A stretch of 64,000 nt of DNA from Anisakis pegreffii (lineage: Eukaryota; Nematoda; Chromadorea; Rhabditida; Anisakidae): NCBI GenBank assembly GCA_035041965.1, contig JAPYMA010000263.1, forward strand, positions 62,001 to 126,000, written 5' to 3'. The notes beneath the pieces were generated by a model. It had not been told where the DNA came from. It worked only from the letters and a program-made list of their open reading frames with translations, and did not search any database. Below, in pieces: positions 11,244 through 23,900 of this stretch. The number at the start of each line of letters is the position of its first letter. Position 1 is the stretch's first letter. A program made the position numbers and the translations under genes.

Positions 11244-11791
11244 GTGAACTGAATCATAAAATTTGATACACTCTGTCAATGTTACCAGTCGTCCGACTCT
11301 TAACTATCGTCAATCAAATGCAGATGTTAAAACAACTATGGACGCTTCGTCGACAAGAAAATGCTAAAAAACAACAAAAAAACGAATAAACACAAGATAT
11401 AAAAACAAACAATGAAATGAAAAAAGCAAAGTAAAAAACAAATGATGTCAAAAATGATGATAATATTATTCTTGTTTTTCAGTCCCTTCATTCGCTGAGT
11501 TGCAGTCAATTAGTGCAGTTTTACTTCCACAGTATTTCTACAGTTATGATTATCTCGTTTTATTTCTAATCATGTTCATTATTATTAATGTGGCTCTATC
11601 AGAAATATCTCACGATCAGTATTATTATTTTTATCATTATGTCATTATGGTTATTTTCATTATAATAACGATTATTGTCATTATTCTCGTTATTATTATT
11701 AACGCCGTTTATTTGCACTTTTATGTAATATTATCACTGTTTTCATGGTTGCATGTAATGCAGTTTCTGTCTACAGTGAATTACAATTCAC
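11244..11791. other. AT-rich low-complexity spacer
   Basis: Long runs of ATT/TTA and A-rich words. The 136-codon + frame over 11500-11910 is mostly Ile/Val/Tyr from this composition, so I do not treat it as a gene. Confidence 0.55.
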
Positions 11792-11979
11792 CTTTGCTGT
11801 TAATTCGCTATCATGAAACAAAGATACGCATTCGGTTCGGCAAGCAAAGTGAATTCCTTTTCTCCGTATGGATGATCCATTTTGATGCTCATTCTTCTGA
11901 TGGTTGTTAACTTTTTTCCATTGTTGATATTCTTCACAATATTCAATTTCACGATCAACAGTACTCAGAATATTGCTCA
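11792..11979 (-). CDS. Unrecognised internal exon
   Basis: A minus-strand open piece of 188 bp lies between the acceptor CTGTATTAG and the donor AAAG/GTGAAT. It starts with two bases of a split codon and ends in phase 0. Composition is protein-like and polar (for example REIEYCEEYQQWKKVNNH, later GIHFACRTECVSLFHDSEL). Partner exons should lie above 11980 and below 11791 but were not identified with confidence. No family recognised. A competing + frame ending at 12155 is weaker. Confidence 0.3.
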
Positions 11980-13209
11980 CTAATACAGATGGAAGATGGA
12001 ATTTGAATCGGAAAGTTATACGTGTAATTGATGGTATTTATAGGATGTTATATGGCCAATGTTGTTCTGTTCTAATTTCTTCAGTTAACACGATAAGCAA
12101 TGAGCTTAAGGAAGAAAGGGCAATTTCGAAGAGAACAACTGAAAAACTTCAATAAGTAAAGAAATGGTTCAATTTATTATGTGAGTGGTTAAAAATTGCA
12201 CCTGGCAGCCTCATTGAGCACTCGAAAGAACGTTCGAGTAAGTAGTCATTAATATCTGTTGAACTTAGCAACTGATTGTGTGCAAATTTCATTGTTTCAA
12301 ACTTTCCCCAAAAGAAATATCTCGCCTCAGATTCAATGACTGATACTTCGAGGATACATCGTTTATGGAAGTTTCAAGAGAGGCGCTCAGTGCGTTCGCT
12401 AGTTACAATTGTTAAGGCAGCAGTTGAATGAAGCACTTTCTTGTTTGAAATGGGCTTCGATTCATGATTATTGCAAGCTTGACTCCATTCGACTTACGTT
12501 CCAGCTCAATTCCAGTGCAGAATGAGGCACAAACTCGTAATTGTCATACATATGATTGTCTTCATGTAATTGGTTATCAGGCTCAGTTTCGCTACGAAAG
12601 CAAAAAGAAGCTTAAAACGTTTCTGACTTAAAACGATAAACATCCAGTCAACTCGTCCCACCTAAGTTTTCAATCGCATTCGATTGATGAATTTGGCTTG
12701 ATGATAGGGGTAGAGATGTAAGGCTGTTTTGGTTTTTTTTTCAATCAAATATCGGATTTTTTTATCTCAAAATTTCACTGCTATGCAAGCAATTTATGTT
12801 GTTGAAAATTTTTTGCTGAAAAATCAATGAAACAGAAATGCGAAATGTGATGATGAACAAGGACGTGCGTTTACTGGTGGTGTATTAAGGCTTGTTGTGT
12901 GTGTGTGTATGTACGTGTGTTAGATGTTGTATTGTGCTATAATATTATACATTATGAAAAGCAATTTCCAGTGCTTTTTTCTGGATTGCTAACAACGTTC
13001 TGATCCTCACTATTAGCGCAATGCGCCGTATATTGCGAAGTGTTGAAGCATGCATGACGACGGTGCTGATGAATTGTCGAATGAACGCCATGGAAAAGAA
13101 TTTTGTTATGCTGAATTTGTGTGTGTGTGATTACATCCAGTAGTGCATCATGCTTTTATCAGTAAACTTATTCCGTTGATAAAGAACGTATTGATAAGAC
13201 TTACACATA
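11980..13209. other. Spacer
   Basis: AT-rich with a short TGTG run near 12896-12922. A + strand piece around 12092-12155 after TTTCTTCAG (ends EKLQ and a stop) could be a terminal exon, but no partner was found. An ACGGCGCATTGCGC word lies at 13016-13029 on the minus strand; see findings. Confidence 0.4.
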
Positions 13210-13234
13210 CCACCACCACCACCACCACCACACC
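13210..13234. repeat. (CAC)n microsatellite
   Basis: About eight CAC units in a row, no coding context. Confidence 0.85.
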
Positions 13235-13550
13235 ATGTTAACACTGATTTTAATGGTTAAACTTTCATTAGAAAGCAAGCAGTGATTGACGTATGCTTCA
13301 TTCATTTATAAGTAAAACACATCAACTTATTTATTGTCAAGCATGCACGTACACTCATATTCACTTTCTATCACACAATTTATCAGCGATTCAACAGCAC
13401 CACAAAAAAAGATGATTAGTCATTCATTAATGTTTTTATATGCTTCATATTGTTGTTGGAATGTGTACATGACTGGTTCATTTTCGCAACTGATTAATTC
13501 AGTATTCAGAAAAGAAACTAATGATGATAATTGTGACAAGGAGAGTGATT

Positions 13551-13551
<1 letters not shown>

Positions 13552-13614
<63 letters not shown>

Positions 13615-13621
13615 GATAATA
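13552..13621. repeat. (TAA)n microsatellite
   Basis: About twenty uninterrupted TAA units followed by an imperfect tail. The poly-Tyr minus-strand frame through it is an artefact of the repeat. Confidence 0.95.
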
Positions 13622-14052
13622 ATCAAAGAAACAGTCACATAATTAGCGAATATAGTAATGCATCATGGTAGCGGTGATAATAATGGCATTGTCAATATTG
13701 CAATCGATTTTATCTGATGATGGCAGTGATCGGAACGATGAGTAAGTACATCGACTGTTATACGACAAAAATTGAAGGATTGACCAGAGGAAAGAATTTG
13801 CAGCCTTACAATAATATTGTTGTGTTCGACTTCTTGTTCAGTTTGTTTATCGATAATAGTCATTCTCTCATCTCCTCAAATGAAATAATTTGCCTTCCCG
13901 AGGACATGCATTCCTTTGAGCCGCTTAGCTCTGGGACTAATCGCAGTGATAACGTTGATAATGCGATCACAATGAGCACAGAAAATATATTCACTATCAA
14001 AATGTCTCTTCATGACTGTATAAGGAACAACTGATTGTTTCAACATTTAATG

Positions 14053-14160
14053 CAGTGCTTCTCAATCTTTTTTTGCGCCGTACACCCCCTAAGAAATTTT
14101 GAGATGTCCACGCATCCACTCCCTGATTTAATGTCTTCAGAATTTGGAATATGCCTAACG
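14053..14160 (+). mobile_element. hAT-like element, left-end fragment (copy C)
   Basis: It starts CAGTGCTTCTCAATC, close to the hAT-type terminal repeat CAGTGGTTCTCAACC, and carries the internal block AATTTTGAGATGTCCACGCA shared with the copies at 45326 and 52322. The right end is missing or too diverged to see. It is non-coding. Confidence 0.6.
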
Positions 14161-16016
14161 ATGCCTAACGAATTCTCGTTACGTACTGTATTTGAATGAG
14201 CATATTTTGCTGGAAGTTTTAGTCGAAATTTTAAATTTATTCTTTTTTGGTTCGTTCAAAAAATTCTCTGTCATTTCGTTGACATTCTGCGTTGATCGTT
14301 ACGTTTTCATAGAATTCCACTGCATTGCCTTATAGCAAGCAAACAGCATCTGACACAATTGCAAATGTCATTCATTCATTTACCAATGAAAAATGTTGTT
14401 GTTTGTTATTCATTCATTTTCATCAATCAAAACTTATAGTCAATCACACACTCAATATAAACAAAATTGTAAACAAAATTTAAAAAAAAGATCAATGTAA
14501 ACAAAATTCGTTCCAAACTGTTTGATTGTCGTGAATGAATGTGTTTTCACCGTTTCACATCAAGACATCCTTCAATGTCAGTTGTACTCATTCACTTGTT
14601 GATACTTATTTGTACTTATTCGCTAGTTGATATTTCTTCATGTTCATTTTGCTGGCTCTTCCAATTTTATTGATACCACCAAAAATGTCATCTCGGTTTT
14701 GCTTATTAGAGAAGGTGTCGAAAACAAAAAGCTTCCTCATTCTTTCGGGTGATTTCCGTTTGATCGAAAGTTTGTCCTTTATTTGAAAATTTCATTCAAA
14801 AATTCCCAAAATTTCAAACAAATTCTGCAATAGCACATCCGTTCATCGCACTTTCACGGTCTCAGAATCAATCCAGAAATGATTCCGAAAACTGTTATCA
14901 TTTGCATTCAAATGAGCTGTAATGCATTCAAACGAACTTCATTCTGCATGCATATTTATGTACGTATTCACATTCATGTTCTGTTTAATCACCACATTAT
15001 TACGAAAGTCTATTGATTGCTAACATATGTGCTGCGGTTGGACGTAAAAAGCAATGCGGGGCATGCAACGAATCATAGGGCACTAGCTGCGGCGCTAAGA
15101 CGGCTCCATGGAAATAGTCTTCCATCGGATTGGATTAAGTAAACATGTTTTTTTTCGGATGAGGACACAATTACCAGTGCTGCACTAATCAGCATTCAAT
15201 GGAATGGTTTTTGTTTTGTGAGTTGTTCGTTCGGTTTTGTAGTGTTTTTGTGCGATTGATCAGAACTGGGAATACGAATAGTCATTAGAGCCGAGGATAT
15301 TCAATTATGAACATGTACTCGTGTGAGTGTTTAAATGTTTGAGGCAGACACCCCGTTTTGGGACTTTGGATTCAATTGTGCTTATTTGATTAGACGTGTA
15401 GCGTTCGTTCATCATGCATGCTTTTATTCAATCGATTCTTGCTCACCAACGTTTCGTTTTGTAGTTGTTGCTTGAATATCCTAATTATGTTTGTCATCGT
15501 CTTACAATGATTATTACATGGTATGATATGTGATATGCTTGGAGTGTTGAATACAAAGTATTCATTTCATGTTTTGGTCATACATATAAATATGTTTGTG
15601 TTATGCACTCATAGAGCCATTGCTCATGGCGATGGTTATACGGATAATAGATGTTGTGACACTTGTATGCATGTTATCGATTTCATTAACATTACTGCAC
15701 TAAGAGATGGATGGATGGATGCATAGATGAATTACGTCCAGTAAACATCTAAATTTTCATCGAAAGCGTTCACAGCACAGCGGAGAATTGCACGATAGTT
15801 GATGTGAGATTCGAACATCGTTTGTCATTTATCCCTCAATTCAACGAACATTCATTCTGTTTGAGGTTGATATTCACAAGACTCATATTGGGATAGAAAT
15901 AGAAATATTAATGGATGAACGCATATTATATTTTATGAGGAAGCAAAATATGAAAAGATCAAGATTATGCCAATATGTGCAATTTGTTATGAAGAGTTAC
16001 TTCCTCATAACCTGTT
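14161..16016. other. Spacer, little structure
   Basis: AT-rich. A short + frame near 15934-16010 contains MPICAICYEELLPHNLLWE, superficially like the start of a RING finger (C-x2-C), but no further cysteines or partner exon can be placed. Otherwise nothing. Confidence 0.4.
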
Positions 16017-16405
16017 ATGGGAATGATCGGGCACTAGAAAAATCTGGAATATCACTACGTTCGCACAGTAAAATCATTATTTGCGCAAACGCATTCGCCA
16101 TCCGGCGCTTAAATTTTAATGGGATGCAAATTTTCACGAGAAGTTAAGTGACACAAAAAGTGCAATTTGTTTCCAAAAAAACTTGACTCTTATTTGTTTT
16201 CAACTGAAAAACTCAAAAGGCTCAAGATTTCGAAAGACCAACCATAGATTCTTGTTTTGTTTTTTCAAATGGATAAGCATCGGTTAAGTACATCACTGCT
16301 GTATTCGCCGTCTTTTCAGCAGCTGATCAATTACAACTCATTAATCAAGCTTAGAACTGATAAAATTATGAGCGTGTTGTAATGGTGGGCAATTCTTAAA
16401 GAAAC

Positions 16406-16513
16406 TTTTGCTCTGCTCAGAGAACTTAATCTAAGATAACTTATTCTCCATTGGTGTCGTTTATGCGATATACTCGTCGAAGATTGTGGGTCATATGAAT
16501 CGCTGTTGGGCAT
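16406..16513 (-). CDS. Unrecognised gene, first or early exon
   Basis: On the minus strand a strong acceptor (ACCGTCTTTCAG) ends at 16519, six bases before an ATG at 16513. The frame runs 36 codons (starts MPNSDSYDPQSSTSISHKR) to a GTTTC donor in phase 0. A small candidate next exon lies near 16017-16054 (reads IFLVPDHSHN) between ATATTCCAG and GTTATGAG. The piece is Ser- and Arg-rich. No family recognised. It might instead be an internal exon of the gene that starts at 20398. Confidence 0.33.
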
Positions 16514-16966
16514 GCTCACTGAAAGACGGTTGAGTGTTTCGTTTGGAGAGAGTTGATCTCTTAGCTTTGTTCCATTTGTCTCTTATGTACTCATTCCCTT
16601 ACTATACGCAAAATTCTTCCCTGACCACATTCTTACATAGATATATGACTCTGATGTGTGTTCAACTGTCAATTCACCGTTGAAAATTCACTTTGTAACA
16701 TTTTCCCACAGGTTCTACCCTATTTTATCATCAGTTATGCGTGTCATCGCCTACAACAATTCATTTCGAATCCCATAAATTAATGCTGATCCAATTCAAT
16801 GACTATGCGGCGTTCCAACGTTATGTGCTCACGATCGGTGAAAATTTATTTATTCGTTTGTTGCGGTGAAAAAATTCAATGATAAATTCAATCGTTCGCT
16901 TTTCAGTGATATGAGAAAGTAAATTTGAATTGATTTATGCAAACCGACCAAACAATGTGTGTTCAG

Positions 16967-17112
16967 CTCACTTAAAAAGAAACGCGTTGAATCAAGGAAT
17001 TCGTTCTGAAATCGCTCAGAAAAGAGTCAATTTGACAAGCGATATGAGACGCGAAAAAGGAAACGAATCGGAAGCAATTGTGCATTCGCCATTTGCAAGA
17101 AACGCCATAAAC
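16967..17112 (+). CDS. Unrecognised exon
   Basis: A 146-bp + strand piece after the acceptor GTGTGTTCAG ends in phase 0 before GTCTTT. It is charged and protein-like (for example RSEIAQKRVNLTSDMRREKG) and unlike the surrounding AT-rich translation. A minus-strand frame over the same interval is less convincing. No neighbouring exon could be joined and no family recognised. Confidence 0.28.
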
Positions 17113-17815
17113 GTCTTTCAGTTGATTTTCTGAAATTTTTATTTTCATTGTTATCATTTTCTTTATATTTAACAGTTAAGAAAATTTATTAATAACGGCA
17201 TCTGACAATGGACTCAAATATCAACTTGAATACGATGTGGTATGATGTATTTGAAGTTGAACAATTTTTTTTGCTTGGATCGAAAAGCAAAATGAATATT
17301 TGCAATTGTTTTTTGGCTCACTGATATCAATCGGGCGGAATGGATTGTTTTTGATCCTTGTGCTTATGTGAGGTATTATGCAGTGATGGTGTTTTTGTGA
17401 TGAGGGGAGGAGGTTAATATCTCCAGCGAAATTGAATATAAACAATGAGTAAATCATTCATTCTTTTTACAGTGACTGCAAGAAAGGTTTTCGGCAAATT
17501 GTCTCATGTTTAAGCTTTCATTTACGTTTGGCTCAACAAGTGGGCTTGAAACGGCTCATCTTCGAAATGCTTACAGAGGCTCAAGGGAGCCTAAGTGGAT
17601 GCGTTCGCTGGAATGGCATTGTTTGATCGTGCTCTAGTCTCTAGCAAAAACTCTTCTCAAAATGGTTAATCAATACTGATTGAGCATTCCAATTTGAAAA
17701 AGTTTATAATGGAGAGTTTGAAATGTGCAGAAACAATAAAAATTTGAATTCTCTGAACGTTTTCTCGTGAATCGTCTTACGATGAACCATTTAAGAATCC
17801 TTTTCGCTGGAAAAA

Positions 17816-17818
<3 letters not shown>

Positions 17819-17889
<71 letters not shown>
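17819..17889. repeat. (TA)n microsatellite
   Basis: About 35 uninterrupted TA units, with no gene association. It could extrude as a cruciform and often marks assembly-length uncertainty. Confidence 0.95.
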
Positions 17890-17892
<3 letters not shown>

Positions 17893-18621
17893 TAAATTAA
17901 TTCGAAATGAACCCCTTTTATGGATGAACGCAATAAATGAAAGTACGACGCAGAAGGTGTGCTAAACTAACGTTCATGCACTAATCGAAATATCGTCAAC
18001 TGTATAAATTGAATGCGTCGTTTTTTTCTGATTTGCTCATCTAATTATGCGTGTTTTTTCGGCACTTTCGTATGACTCTCTTTCGAAATCCAATTAAAAT
18101 GTGAATGAAATTATCCCCATCCCTCCTTGCCACCTCTCTTCATCCGCCCAAGAAAAAATTCATTCAAGTGTACGTTATTCAATTCGAAAATCATCGTTCA
18201 ATTCATTGAATATTCCTATCCAGCTGAGTACAATGAATCGATCAATTATTCAATATAAATTTCTTATGCGATTTTACTCGAAACTGAAATTTATGCAACG
18301 CATTATTGTCAATCCATCAGCTCGAAAATCTGTTATATTCTCGTATGTTTCGACACACAGATGAGAAATGTGTTCTGCTACAACATATACGAGTTCGTCG
18401 TTGTCCACTGAAAAAACACCAGCCGAACAGCAACTCATTGCGATGAAAAAATGCCTCGAGGCTGATTGATCATATTTCAATGCTTACATATTTTTTATCA
18501 GTTGCTCGCCCGCTCTGCCGACGATTGGCCAGCCAGCCAACACGGAAGCGTATTGTGTACTTGCGCGCCTGGCCAGCTTGGTGACCTAATTTTTAGCGTG
18601 CAATCCACTCGCTCTCCGCAC

Positions 18622-20398
18622 CTGATCAATCGGAAGGATAAAGTGATCGTCGTCGTCGAATTCTAGAAGAATTATTACGAAAGGTTCACTGCACGTGCCA
18701 CTGATCCTATTTGATCAGTAATCAGTTGTTCGTTTGCTCAGTTAATCTAGTTAATGAGTGTGCACGTTTTATGTCTGCCACCAAGAAGTAAATATTTTCA
18801 GCTCAAAAACAGTACACTTTCAGGATGATGGTCCCAAGAGAAAAAAACCTTTCTGAGTAATGAAATTTTGCTCTCCATCATTCGTTTCACTTTTACTGTC
18901 AACTATTTTTGGCACCTAATTTTGTCGTACAGTGAAACGCTATGCTGTCATGATTATTTCCTTATCAGTTTGAAATACTTTGCCGCGTTGAGGTGACATT
19001 TTTCAGTTGTATTTGCCTACTGCTTAGGTGGAGAGTAGTAGCGGTGAGATTCTCAAATGAACTTTTTCATACTGTAATATATTTTATTAAAACATTATTA
19101 TGATAATATTTCCTACAATGATAATATTTTCTGTTCATGCTCGCTCATCGCATTTTTTAACGTTTTTTCTGGTATTATACAACTAATTGTTTGTATGCGC
19201 CGAGAAAATTTTCAATTCAATCAGTATGAAAAATTTTCGATTGCTGATTCAGTTGCTCGGCTTTTCGTTTCGCTTTAAGGACTTCAAGAGTTTGTCAGCT
19301 GCCAGAACAGTTTGATGGCTTCATCGTGCTTTGCCACTAGATTATGAAGTTAGAGAAGTGGTGCCATCTGAAGTTGAATGCAACTTTCGACGCCCTTCCA
19401 GATCAGGTAAGTTCTTCAAAGCTTAAAATAACGGTTCCCCTCCTCCTCCTCCTCATATAGAGGTTTCAGTACCAAATCGAATCCTCTTCATTAAATCCAA
19501 CCGTTCGAACTGCTAGGGAGCCAGTGATTTTCTAGCTGTTAACTGATTAATATTTGTGAACTTCATAGTTTTTTCGTCAAGGTGAACAAGCAAGATTTTC
19601 GATCGTTCGCATTTATTATATTCAATTTATTTTATTTTTACCGCTACAAGCTCATTCCGCTGAGATTTGATTCTTTTTTTTTTCAAATGTATCAGGCGAA
19701 CAATGTTTAAATTCTAAACGATTCACCGCATGAATCGTTGAAACGTTGATTTATCTCTGCGTTTCATTTCGAGCACCTGTAAATAAATTCATTCTGAACA
19801 CCTGTTGCTGATTGCAACTCATGTTCAAGCTGCTGCGTCTTGAGAAAACTCCAGGTGAGCAACTGAAAAGTCGTTGTCTGTGACTCGTAGACAAATCGTA
19901 CCGTCAAAACGATGCTGTCACGAACTTTGCTAGTTTAATTTGAAAGTGATATTCTCAATTTTTAATTTTGGAATTCCTCAAATCTATTTTAGCGCGATTC
20001 TTGAAGATTGTGCTCACGGTGAACTCAACAAAAGTCACTCGGAGCACTGCTAACGAATACGCTCTACGCAAAGTAATCTTCAAAATCAGTGTGTATTACT
20101 TCGACAAATGCACTCCTCGTTTTTATCGACTACTACCTATAACGAACGCACAAACCGATGAATAATACGCCAGTCAGCAGCACAGCACAGCAGTGTTCCA
20201 TCGAATGTCATTCGTTCGAAAGGCACACCGACGGCGCATTGCGCCGATTGATCGTCACGGTAACGGCGCATTGCGCGTGAACTCTAATCACCCAAGGGCT
20301 TTGATGCGCTCTCTAACAGTCTCATTTCGTCGGATTCGAACGCTTAGAACGCTGATGATGATCACTTCAATTCATTCTCCACTTACCTCTCTAAACAT
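18622..20398 (-). CDS. Unrecognised minus-strand gene start, exons unresolved
   Basis: An ATG at 20398 on the minus strand has the context GCCGCCGCCATG, followed after four codons (MFRE, 20398-20387) by a consensus donor GAG/GTAAGT. Downstream, 18662-18622 is a 41-bp open piece between ATTCTTCTAG and CAG/GTGCGG. It reads NSTTTITLSFRLI in phase 0 after MFRE, or a D-rich string in another frame. Further open pieces follow near 18585-18480 and 18420-18310 (the latter after TGTTTTTTCAG), but two or three frames are open in this GC-richer stretch, so I cannot settle the chain. The TITLSFRLIR wording loosely recalls the UPF0538 ubiquitin-like family; this is a guess. Confidence 0.33.
19344..19406 (+). 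CDS. Unrecognised first exon
   Basis: The ATG lies three bases after TTGCCACTAG. Twenty-one codons (MKLEKWCHLKLNATFDALPD...) end in CAG/GTAAGTTC, an almost ideal donor. It lies inside the long intron of the minus-strand gene starting at 20398. The partner exon was not identified. Confidence 0.33.
19821..20165 (+). CDS. Small two-exon ORF, unrecognised
   Basis: Exon 19821-19854 (MFKLLRLEKTP) ends at CAG/GTGAGC. Exon 19993-20165 follows TCTATTTTAG and runs to TAA. The phase-1 junction fits, giving 68 residues with the middle IVLTVNSTKVTRSTANEYAL. That segment vaguely resembles the strand-turn-helix start of a Ras-association or ubiquitin-like fold, but the similarity is too short to rely on. 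A donor-like GTAATC at 20072 means the second exon could instead be internal. Confidence 0.32.
20231..20276. promoter_or_regulatory. Paired GC-rich motifs upstream of the 20398 start
   Basis: The 14-mer ACGGCGCATTGCGC occurs at 20231-20244 and again at 20263-20276, 32 bp apart. A third copy lies on the other strand at 13016-13029. The core is close to the NRF-1 type palindrome (GCGCATGCGC) with one extra T. The AAACATGGCGGCGGC word at 20394-20408 also matches the known YY1 core. Such words are typical of housekeeping promoters; their role here is inference. Confidence 0.4.
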
Positions 20399-20883
20399 GG
20401 CGGCGGCTGCACGTATGGTTTAGTCGATTTTATGCTTTTCCTCTCTGCTTCGAATGGCGAAACATAGACATAGAAAAATGAAATCAATAGCGTGTGGCTT
20501 GGATGCCTCTAGAACACTCATCAAACTTTCTCTCAACTATTACATCGTATCTGGGTGGGCTCGTCTTACGGGTGGTAGCTATCTCTTGGTCTGGGTGGTA
20601 GGTTCTATCCTCTATGTTGCTGTTCATTGCATCGTATATTGTGCATCTTTCATCGCAACCATCTCCCGTGCTATTTCAATTTTCTCGACTCTGAATGCTT
20701 CACCATATACACAAACACAAAATTTCTCTCGTTACACACATTTATATTTTGAATACGATCAAATTCTTCTCCTTCTTCTTATTTTGCGATCACAAAAGCG
20801 TAATCTCGTAGTCTTGCAGCACAGTCTCACACTAATAGTGAGTCTGAGGCCCCTGGAAGTGATGGAATTGAGTTAGAGTCACT

Positions 20884-20948
20884 ATGGATGGACAGCAATC
20901 AGCTTTCGTTCAGTCAGTATCTGGTCAGCAGCTGGTTAGAGAATTCAA
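20884..20948 (+). CDS. Unrecognised first exon, glutamine-rich
   Basis: An ATG follows GAGTTAG by seven bases. Twenty-one codons (MDGQQSAFVQSVSGQQLVRE...) end at AA/GTGAGA in phase 2. It has the Gln/Ser/Val wording common in activation regions of transcription factors, but that is only suggestive. Divergent from the minus-strand start at 20398. No partner exon found in the AT-rich DNA that follows. Confidence 0.32.
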
Positions 20949-23900
20949 GTGAGAATCTTAGGATTGAAAATCAACCAGTGACGATGGCATGTGAAAGCAG
21001 TGAGGAGGATTTGATAGCTATGGTTATCCTCATCAGTAGCATTATCAGCATCATCACCATGAACTCACCAACTAAGCGAGCTTAGCAAGCTATCTAGCGA
21101 CTCGACTCGGCCAGCAACTCGCACTAACACAACCAACTCTCATCACTCTCTCCACTCTCCCGACAGCGACCACTAACTAACTCATTCAGTTAAGCTTATC
21201 CAACATGTTCATCCGATACACATTTTATGAGTAACAGACTGCTCTCAACTACTACCACCTCTATTAGTACCGCCAAATGTTGATCAGAATCAACGACACA
21301 AGGAGGATTTCCTCTTCTTTATTCTTCTTCTTCTCTTTACGCTTATTCAGATTTTTCCCGTTCGTGATTTCCTAGAAACTCAAGAAATCAAATGGAGTGA
21401 TGTGGAAGGAATGAAATGACATTTAGTTTCATTGATTGTCGAACACAAAATCAAATGAATGAGTGATTTTAATGAGTAAACAAATTCAAACCAATCGAAA
21501 TCGATATCGATACGTTTATCATTTCATTTCGTTTACTCCTTCAGCATCAATAGCATATTGCTATTTCCTCGTAGTATAATACTCCATTGCAGTCCAACTC
21601 ATCATCGCTGTGTGTTGTTACTATCATCGTTGATACTTGCTATTCATCCGTCCTCATTATTTGGATATAATCTCTATACATGCATGTATGTTACGACGAT
21701 GACAACGATCACATTCCGTCGGGGATAGCGTCGCGTCGTTCATTGTTAATTCTTTGAATATTTGTGATGAGGGAGTATTGTTGAGTTGTTGTGTCCAATA
21801 GAAGGCAGGTAGGTAGGATATTTATTGCCTCAGATTTGTTCGTTGATTTTGTGTTGTTTTGCTTGTGCATCGAGCTTTGAACTCGAGTTTTAGACAGACG
21901 GCCGTCTACTAAGAGAACTTTTTCATGTTTGACTGCATTATGTTTGATAGTTTCTGCTGCTTAATGTTTTCTGCAGGTTTGTTCGTTGTTTATTTAGTAT
22001 TTGTTTATTCGATCCGTGTTCATGTTCATTCGTTTCTGATCTGATTTGATCCATTTTATTTCCCTCGAGTTATATCACGGCGATAATGAATAATCAGGCA
22101 CTACTCATTCACCCACTATCTAAGCGTAGCGCAATCCACTTCAGATGACAGTTCAAATTCACTATTTAACAACAACTTTCTCTTGCTTATTACAAATAAA
22201 ATCGTCACTTGTTTATTGTACTTTGCCTGCTGTACCAGTCCTTCGTTCGCTATACCTTATACACTTCAGTTTCAGTTTATCAGTTTATTTTTCATCCTCG
22301 TAACTTAATAGTTCACTTTCTTGTTCAAATCCAACTGTATTTCTTTCTGTTCCATTTCATTTTCCTGTTTGGAAGTGTCTTTTTTGAACAAATTGAATGC
22401 CATCGCTAGACGACGGTGTTTCGTTCTTGCGATAGTTGACGATTTTTATAGTTCGTATAAGATTCAGTTTACAAAAATGACTTCGAAATCGTTAGATCGT
22501 TAAATATTCATTGCTCGTGAATGAGTATTAGTGTGTTGTTTGCATGTAATTTGCATTTTATATCTTTTGAAGAAGCTTTCGTGCTCTTTTGTGCTTTGTG
22601 TGCTGCATCTGAATTTGTTTTATTTTCATATATCTACCTCTCTGTCCACATTTCTTGTGTAGATCTATAAGGAAACTGCTATACTGCCTAGGCTTCATGC
22701 GGTATTTTTTCAAATTTATTCTCTAAGGATTATGCGTGACAATCGTGTATGATACCTACCTATTCATTTATAAATTCATGCGCTCACACTTGAGTTTAGC
22801 AAAGTTATTAATCGCTCAAAAGTTATGAAGCGCAAAATGAAGCCATATTCATGAAATGACTCTTCCGAATGTGAAGGAAGCGACATTTCGTGACTAATAC
22901 CCAGAATAGATATTATAGTTTGAGTTATGCTGCATTGTTATGATGTGATTGATATTGCTAGCAAAAACATCTCTCTGGTGTGTTGTTTGTTATTGTTATT
23001 ACTCCGTATTTGCTAAACGCTACACGAGAGGTACGTGTGCAATGGAATGTTACCGTTTCTGTTATCATCAATCATTTATTACATTCATATTATTACTCAT
23101 AATTTATATGCGATCATGATGTTCATTTGTTCATTATCTGTGTCAAATGAAAGTGTTGCATGATTCATAATCGTCCTAATTTTATTCCAATATTAATCCA
23201 TCCAGTGCAGTCAGCTCTGATTTCTTCTCTTTTAAGTTTTCGTCTGATAACATACTGCGGGTGTGGTGGTTTTCATATTCTCTTAATACTGATAAGCAAC
23301 AGATTCTGTCATGATGGAGCCCATCCCTGTTGTGTCGCTCTCCTCAACCATCGTCGAATTATTCCAACGACCGCTACATTTGTTTACAAGCCTACTGGTA
23401 TTGCTGTTGGGTGTAGGTGTGTGCGAAGTGTTAAAAACGGTGTTAATTAATTGGTGAGATCGATGAGCCATCATTTGGATGGGTTGAGGCGTTTTTTGAG
23501 TGCATTTGCAATGTGCTACGCTCGTATTTCGAACCGTTGCTAAGAGAGAATGTGCTGATGGATGTAGATGTTTTTGTATGTGATTACATCTTCGTTGCCA
23601 CTGGGTGTATTTGCGCAAATGATTCTTTTTGTTGACTCTGTGTTCATTGAAAATTAGCATTATCAATTACTTGATATCAGTTGAACGATTCTTTTTTGAT
23701 GAGTCTCAAACGATTCTTCCGACTCATTAATGGTATCAATTAGTATTGAGAATTTTGCGTTTTTTACTCTAGTGAATGGAATCCTCAATGAATCACTGAA
23801 ATATTAAATTATCGACGCAATTGAACATTGTCGAATTTAGCCGACATACATTCTGGAAATCGTCAAGGTGTGCGTATGAAATTTTATATGCATTTTGCAT

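Noticed and set aside
11500..11910. 136-codon + frame rich in Ile, Val and Tyr
   Set aside because: Produced by ATT/TTA low-complexity DNA; no splice or start context.
13717..14034. 105-codon + frame with an ATG
   Set aside because: Composition is acceptable but a minus-strand two-exon reading (13863 downward, then 13540-13420) is equally plausible, and no family match favours either.
20454..20876. 140-codon + hydrophobic frame
   Set aside because: Starts and ends in low-complexity sequence, lies between two divergent gene starts, and has no recognisable topology or family.
23283..23666. 127-codon minus frame, His/Asn/Thr-rich
   Set aside because: No convincing acceptor, donor or partner exon; length alone is not decisive in 64 kb of six-frame sequence.
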